The translations under genes and the position numbers were made by a program. 26,430 nt of DNA from positions 1 to 26,430 of the forward strand of contig DHGP01000003.1 of NCBI GenBank assembly GCA_002402825.1, written 5' to 3'. This DNA is from Firmicutes bacterium UBA4795. GTDB taxonomy: Bacteria > Bacillota > Desulfotomaculia > Desulfotomaculales > Nap2-2B. Every line of letters starts with the position of its first letter. The stretch's first letter is position 1. The notes below the pieces were generated by a model. That model was not told the origin of the DNA. It was given only the letters and a program-made list of their open reading frames with translations, and made no database searches. This document shows, one piece after another, positions 22,330-26,430 of the stretch.

Positions 22330-23742
22330 ATGATGGAGGGTAGAAAGCCGCGGGAAAAATGCGGTGTTTTTGGTATCTACGGGCCAGGTTTGAACGTGGC
22401 CAGGCTTACTTATTATGGCATTTTTGCCCTTCAGCACCGGGGCCAGGAAAGTGCGGGAATTGCCATTTTAGATGATAACAAAATATACGTCCAAAAAGGA
22501 ATGGGATTGGTATTTGAAGTTTTTGGAAATAGCGACCTAGATAAGCGGCAAGGCAAGGCAGCAATTGGTCACGTGCGTTATTCCACCACGGGTGCAAGTC
22601 AACTGGTAAATGCCCAACCTTTAGTGTTCCGGTATGCCGGGGGAATGTTGGGCTTAGCTCATAACGGAAATATTACCAATACTCATGAGTTATACCAAAG
22701 ATTAACCTCGAGCGGGGCAATTTTTCAGTCTACGACAGATAGTGAAATAATTGTAAATTTACTTGCCCGCTACAGTCAGGCCAGCGTTAGCATGGAAGAA
22801 GCTTTAATCAGGTGTATGCAAGATTTAGAAGGAGCTTATTCGCTGGTAATTCTTACGGAAAAGAATTTGTTTGCCGTACGTGATGCTCATGGTTTTCGTC
22901 CTTTGTGCCTAGGTGTCTTGAATGGTAACTATGTCGTAGCTTCTGAATCTTGTGCTTTAGATACTATAGGGGCAAGTTTTCTACGTGATGTAGCCCCTGG
23001 AGAGATAGTAGCTATTAACGAACATGGTTTAACTTCTATCCAGGGTGTAAGCTGCCGGCGGCAGGCACATTGTATTTTTGAATATATTTACTTTGCCCGG
23101 CCTGACAGCAATATAGACGGCTTTATTGTTAAGCGGGTGCGCCGCGAAATGGGGCGTAAGCTGGCCCAAGAATACCCCGTAAAGGCCGACTTAGTAATTC
23201 CTGTACCTGATTCTGGTACGTCGGCAGCTTTGGGGTATGCTGAGGCTTCAGGTATTTCTTTTGAGGAAGGGTTAATGAAAAATCGTTATGTAGGCCGTAC
23301 TTTTATCCAGCCCTGTCAAGAAATGCGTGATATAGGGGTAAGGTTAAAATTAAATCCGGTCCGGGAGTTGCTGACCGGCAAGCGGATAGTTTTGATAGAT
23401 GACTCTTTGGTTCGGGGAACAACCAGTAAAAAGATCGTAGGCATGTTGCGAGAGTGTGGCGCAAGAGAAATTCACCTGTGTCTTAGTTCCCCTCCTGTTG
23501 TTCATGCCTGTTATTACGGTATAGATACTTCAAACGAAAAAGAGCTGCTGGCGGCTCAAATGTCCTTAGAAGAAATTAGACAACGGATTACCGTTGATGG
23601 TTTACATTACTTAAGCTTAAATTCTCTTCTAGATATATTTGACAGCAAAAAAGACAGTTTTTGTACCGCCTGTTATTCAGGAGATTATCCGGTAGCATTA
23701 GAAAGTGCTGATCTTAATAGCACCAAAAAAATAGAATTTTAA
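22330..23742 (+). CDS. purF: Amidophosphoribosyltransferase
   Basis: PurF catalyses the first committed step of purine synthesis, PRPP plus glutamine to phosphoribosylamine. The 470-residue protein has Cys11 in EKCGVFGIYG, so 10 residues would be removed to expose the N-terminal nucleophile. The PRPP motif LIDDSLVRGTTS lies near 354-365. A C-terminal CTAC pair plus Cys in HCIFEY match the [4Fe-4S] cluster ligands of the B. subtilis-type enzyme. The start is ATG 22330 (or the next ATG) behind GGGGGAGAT. Confidence 0.96.
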   Translation: MMEGRKPREKCGVFGIYGPGLNVARLTYYGIFALQHRGQESAGIAILDDNKIYVQKGMGLVFEVFGNSDLDKRQGKAAIGHVRYSTTGASQLVNAQPLVFRYAGGMLGLAHNGNITNTHELYQRLTSSGAIFQSTTDSEIIVNLLARYSQASVSMEEALIRCMQDLEGAYSLVILTEKNLFAVRDAHGFRPLCLGVLNGNYVVASESCALDTIGASFLRDVAPGEIVAINEHGLTSIQGVSCRRQAHCIFEYIYFARPDSNIDGFIVKRVRREMGRKLAQEYPVKADLVIPVPDSGTSAALGYAEASGISFEEGLMKNRYVGRTFIQPCQEMRDIGVRLKLNPVRELLTGKRIVLIDDSLVRGTTSKKIVGMLRECGAREIHLCLSSPPVVHACYYGIDTSNEKELLAAQMSLEEIRQRITVDGLHYLSLNSLLDIFDSKKDSFCTACYSGDYPVALESADLNSTKKIEF

Positions 23743-23756
23743 CGTAAGGAGCAAAT

Positions 23757-24806
23757 ATGGCCGGACTTGAAAAGGGCTTAACCTATGCCCATAGTGGGGT
23801 AGATATTGACGCGGGTAACCGGGCCGTGGATTTAATCCGGCAGATTGCCCAAAGTACTTTTCGTCCAGAGGTTTTAAGTAACCTGGGTGGTTTTAGCGGA
23901 CTGTTTGCTTTGGATCTTACCCGTTACCAAAAACCAGTTTTAGTGGCCAGTACTGATGGGGTAGGCACTAAATTAAAAATAGCCGTTTTAATGAACCGTC
24001 ATAGCTCTATTGGTATTGATGTTGTGGCTATGTGTGTTAATGACATCCTGGTTCAAGGAGCAGAACCCTTGTTTTTTTTGGATTATCTAGCGATGGGAAA
24101 ATTAGCTCCGGAAAAAGTAGCCGCAATTGTAGCTGGAGTAGCCGAAGGCTGCCGGCAAGCGGGATGTGCTTTACTTGGAGGAGAAACGGCAGAAATGCCG
24201 GGTATTTATTCTCCTGAGGAATATGACCTGGCTGGTTTTGTGGTTGGTATAGCTGAGAGGGCAAAAATTATAAACGGCTCAAGGATTAAGCCAGGAGACA
24301 GGATAATTGGTCTTCCCTCTAGCGGCTTACATAGCAACGGTTATTCTCTGGCCCGTAAGGTACTGCTGGAGGAGGCCGGTTATCAGGTGGATACCTACCA
24401 TCACGCTTTAGGACGGACTGTTGGAGAAGAAATGTTAGTTCCTACCCGGATATATGTTTCTTTAATATTGCCTTTATTAGAAAAGACTGATTTTGATATT
24501 CTGGGTATGGTAAATATTACGGGAGGGGCTTTGCGTGAAAATATTCCTCGTATTTTACCGCCGGGATGCGCGGTAGCCTTAAAAAAACAATCCTGGTCTA
24601 TTCCTCCTATTTTTTCTTTAATCCAGGAAATTGGCCGGATTAAAGAAGCAGAAATGCAAAGGGTATTTAACCTGGGTCTTGGTTTTCTTTTAATTGTTCC
24701 GAACAAGGAGGCATCAGCCTTGTTGAGTTACTTTAACCGGCAAAAAGAAAAGGCTTATCTGGTAGGAGAAGTGATACCTGGCAATAAGGAGGTAGTATTT
24801 GTTTAA
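23757..24806 (+). CDS. purM: Phosphoribosylformylglycinamidine cyclo-ligase
   Basis: PurM closes the imidazole ring, FGAM plus ATP to AIR. The 349-residue protein opens with LTYAHSGVDIDAGNRAVDLI, then has STDGVGTKLKIA, MCVNDILVQGAEPLFFLDYLA, GGETAEMPGIY and GLPSSGLHSNGYSL, all diagnostic. It follows purF by 14 bases with TAAGGAG as ribosome site, so the two are co-transcribed. It shares its fold with ThiL encoded at 77. Confidence 0.97.
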   Translation: MAGLEKGLTYAHSGVDIDAGNRAVDLIRQIAQSTFRPEVLSNLGGFSGLFALDLTRYQKPVLVASTDGVGTKLKIAVLMNRHSSIGIDVVAMCVNDILVQGAEPLFFLDYLAMGKLAPEKVAAIVAGVAEGCRQAGCALLGGETAEMPGIYSPEEYDLAGFVVGIAERAKIINGSRIKPGDRIIGLPSSGLHSNGYSLARKVLLEEAGYQVDTYHHALGRTVGEEMLVPTRIYVSLILPLLEKTDFDILGMVNITGGALRENIPRILPPGCAVALKKQSWSIPPIFSLIQEIGRIKEAEMQRVFNLGLGFLLIVPNKEASALLSYFNRQKEKAYLVGEVIPGNKEVVFV

Positions 24807-24818
24807 AGGAGGAAGAAC

Positions 24819-25430
24819 ATGTCCCGCTTGCGTCTTGGTGTTTTGGTTTCCGGAAGGGGCTCAAACTTACAGGCAATTATAGATGCCAGCAAAAAGGGTG
24901 AAATACCGGCTGAAGTAATGGTGGTAATCAGCGATCAACCTGGTGCTTTTGCCTTAGAAAGAGCCCGCGCTAATAATATCCCGGCTATTTATATTAGCTT
25001 TCAAGATTTTCCTAATAAAGAAAAATACGAAGAAAAAGTGGCGGCTGTTCTTAAACAATATATGGTAGAGTTAGTTTGTTTGGCCGGGTATATGCGCGTT
25101 TTAGGGGTGAAAATGCTTGAAGCTTTCCCTAACCGAATTATGAACATTCATCCGGCTTTGCTGCCTGCTTTTCCTGGATTACATGCCCAAGCGCGGGCCT
25201 GGGAGTATGGGGTTCGTTTTAGCGGTTGTACGGTGCATTTTGTTGATGAAGGGGTGGATACCGGACCTATTATTTTGCAGGCAGTTGTGCCGGTGTTGGC
25301 GGAAGATACGGCTGAAACACTGGCGGCTCGAATTTTAGAACAAGAACATAAAATTTATCCGGCCGCCATTAGACTGTTTGCCCAAAACCGCTTACATATT
25401 CAGGGGAGAAAAGTATATATTAAAAATTAG
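24819..25430 (+). CDS. purN: Phosphoribosylglycinamide formyltransferase PurN
   Basis: PurN transfers a formyl group from 10-formyltetrahydrofolate to GAR. The 203-residue protein opens RLGVLVSGRGSNLQAIID, has AGYMRVLG, the catalytic block NIHPALLPAFPG (Asn and His present) and VDEGVDTGPII with the catalytic Asp. The usual NIHPSLLP Ser is Ala here, a mild change. ATG 24819 follows AAAGGAGGA, 12 bases after purM. purH and purD do not follow. Confidence 0.96.
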   Translation: MSRLRLGVLVSGRGSNLQAIIDASKKGEIPAEVMVVISDQPGAFALERARANNIPAIYISFQDFPNKEKYEEKVAAVLKQYMVELVCLAGYMRVLGVKMLEAFPNRIMNIHPALLPAFPGLHAQARAWEYGVRFSGCTVHFVDEGVDTGPIILQAVVPVLAEDTAETLAARILEQEHKIYPAAIRLFAQNRLHIQGRKVYIKN

Positions 25431-25495
25431 TTTGAAAGAAAAATTTTTATCATTTTTTGTCCTCTTTTAGCCCAGCGAAAGGAATGATTATTATA

Positions 25496-25714
25496 ATGAC
25501 TAAATTTAACGTTAGTTTAGCTTACGCACTTAAAGAAAATTTTTATTGTTCCCAATGCCGTACCTGGATTTATTGCCCGGAAATGAACGAAAAAATAAAA
25601 GATGAACAGGGTAATATAATTGAAAAGATTGGCACCGGATGTCTAAAACAGGATAACGAAGGGGAATATTTTGAGTGCCCGGGTTGTCAAACCCATTTTT
25701 ACCTTACTGACTAG
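25496..25714 (+). CDS. Small protein with zinc-ribbon-like cysteines, unknown function
   Basis: The 72-residue product (ATG 25496) has six cysteines: Cys18 and Cys21 in FYCSQC, Cys27, Cys49, and Cys61 and Cys64 in ECPGC. The CxxC pairs near both ends suggest a zinc ribbon. The best ribosome site AAAGGA (25478-25483) is 12 bases upstream; an ATG at 25484 directly abuts it, and a longer upstream reading is unlikely. It follows purN by 65 bases and could be read through from the purine genes. I do not recognise the family. Confidence 0.6.
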   Translation: MTKFNVSLAYALKENFYCSQCRTWIYCPEMNEKIKDEQGNIIEKIGTGCLKQDNEGEYFECPGCQTHFYLTD

Positions 25715-25729
25715 GCACTAACTATTTAG

Positions 25730-25785
25730 CCCCCTAACCAGATTGGACAGATAGACTTAAATCTGGTAAATTAAAAAACAGGGGG
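25730..25785. repeat. Nested inverted repeats downstream of the zinc-ribbon gene
   Basis: An inner pair ACCAGATT/AATCTGGT (25737-25744 and 25760-25767) lies within an outer pair CCCCCT/AGGGGG (25730-25735 and 25780-25785). It could act as an mRNA-end structure, but lacks a T-run. A weak promoter-like pair TTGGAC/TAAATT with an 18-base spacer (25743-25772) overlaps it. Confidence 0.6.
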
Positions 25786-25792
25786 ATGATTT

Positions 25793-25815
25793 AGTAGGGC
25801 AGGCTTCCAGGAGCC
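25793..25815. repeat. Remnant of the dispersed hairpin composite
   Basis: TAGTAGGGCAGGCTTCCAGG combines the TAGTAGGG edge of the repeat unit with the GGCTTCCAG core of the CACAGGCT hairpin, as if the middle was deleted. It marks the junction between the purine region and the AT-rich right end. Confidence 0.65.
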
Positions 25816-25829
25816 AACTTACATTCTCT

Positions 25830-26210
25830 ATGGAAGAAGATAAAAAATTGATTAATTTAAAAGAGGCAAGTATCTGGGCTTCCCAATATCTAAATCGTAA
25901 AATTACCGTCTCAAATATATCATATCTAATTCAGTATGGGAGAATAAAAAAATACGGAAATGATGGAAATCCTCTTATAAATATAGAGGAATTAAAACAT
26001 TATTATGATTCTTTTTCCAAGGAAAAAAAATGGCGAAATATATTAGGGGAGGATATTAATTGGCATCTTTCTTTTTCTCAATTTAAAGAAGCAGAAAGAA
26101 CAAAACATGTTCATAGATTACATCCTTACAAAGGCAAATTTATTCCTCAGTTAGTAGAGTATTTTCTTGATTTACATATAGATATATTTAAAAAAGAGGG
26201 GGTATTATGA
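25830..26210 (+). CDS. Amino-terminal part of a DNA methyltransferase, apparently truncated
   Basis: Of 126 residues, 7-60 look like a helix-turn-helix domain (LKEASIWASQYLNRKITVSNISYLI, then a wing-like GNPLINIEELKHYY). Residues 96-114 read RLHPYKGKFIPQLVEYFLD, which I recognise as the conserved segment just before the catalytic DPFCGSGTT motif in a group of DNA methyltransferases. The frame stops at FKKEGVL, where that motif should begin, and I find no DPFxGSG or xPPY motif in any frame up to the window end. No ribosome site is well placed; AGGAG at 25809-25813 is 16 bases from ATG. Codon use is markedly AT-rich. It may be a stub, or a split gene continuing outside the window. Confidence 0.6.
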   Translation: MEEDKKLINLKEASIWASQYLNRKITVSNISYLIQYGRIKKYGNDGNPLINIEELKHYYDSFSKEKKWRNILGEDINWHLSFSQFKEAERTKHVHRLHPYKGKFIPQLVEYFLDLHIDIFKKEGVL

Positions 26211-26413
26211 AAACTTTTGATGTTGTTTTAACGAAATCTTATATCATTAAAATAAAAGCAGAAAACGAGGAAAAGGCTAGAAGATATTCAGAGTTATTCA
26301 CAGGTGATATAAAAGATATTTCGACGGAAAAAGATAGAAAATTATTTTTGTTCGAAATAGAAGATATTGATTGTAAAGTGAATGAGACGTTTGAGGTAAG
26401 GGAAGTAGCGTGA
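26207..26413 (+). CDS. Small acidic/basic protein of unknown function, coupled to the methyltransferase fragment
   Basis: The 68-residue product opens KTFDVVLTKSYIIKIKAENEEKARRYSELFTGD and has many Glu, Lys and Asp. The predicted pattern is strand-helix-strand, without transmembrane segments or a motif I recognise. Its ATG overlaps the stop of the preceding ORF by four bases (ATGA), with GAGGGGG upstream, so it is probably translated with it. AT-rich composition matches its neighbour. Only 17 bases remain before the window end. Confidence 0.55.
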   Translation: MKTFDVVLTKSYIIKIKAENEEKARRYSELFTGDIKDISTEKDRKLFLFEIEDIDCKVNETFEVREVA

Positions 26414-26430
26414 AAAATAACTCGGGATGA

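Overview
This window looks like chromosomal DNA from a spore-forming, moderately low-GC Firmicute, probably a Clostridia lineage near the Peptococcaceae or Desulfotomaculum relatives. The case rests on a YyaC-type sporulation protein, a LonC protease (a family described from endospore formers), frequent TTG and GTG starts behind strong GGAGG-like ribosome sites, and the order rpsF-ssb-rpsR, rplI, lonC, dnaB, FAD dehydrogenase, purA. The placement is inference; no species is claimed.

Layout. Bases 77-3387 hold a tight plus-strand operon (thiL, tsaE, tsaB, rimI, a phosphoribosyltransferase) for thiamine diphosphate synthesis, tRNA t6A modification and protein N-acetylation. It converges on yyaC (minus strand). 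Bases 4077-5832 carry a YkvI-like transporter interrupted by one in-frame TGA, then a CvpA-like membrane protein. Bases 5838-7229 hold the promoter and genes for S6, SSB and S18, bracketed by two related repeat elements in opposite orientation. Next come a MazG-like protein, L9, LonC, DnaB, an FAD dehydrogenase whose only well-placed start codon is ATA, PurA and tRNA-Lys(TTT). A minus-strand pair follows (a radical SAM protein and a winged-helix regulator, each with its own recognisable promoter), then a divergent membrane-anchored protein. From 18081 a promoter drives hpt, guaA, purE and purB; after a repeat cluster come purF, purM and purN. Together these supply parts of de novo IMP synthesis, AMP and GMP branch steps and purine salvage. 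The right edge (from about 25830) becomes AT-rich and holds what looks like the amino-terminal stub of a DNA methyltransferase, coupled to a small unknown ORF.

The most distinctive content is repeats. One family is a GGCAGG-ATG-CCTGCC hairpin unit, found alone, in tandem, in composite blocks, and once in frame inside lonC. A second family is a 28-bp hairpin (12-bp arms GTAGGGGCGTAT, 4-nt loop) with four good copies and one decayed copy, one of which has replaced the end of a coding sequence. No CRISPR array, insertion-sequence transposase, prophage or complete defence system is visible. I did not find a convincing new multi-gene system; the repeat behaviour and the odd gene ends and starts are the best leads.
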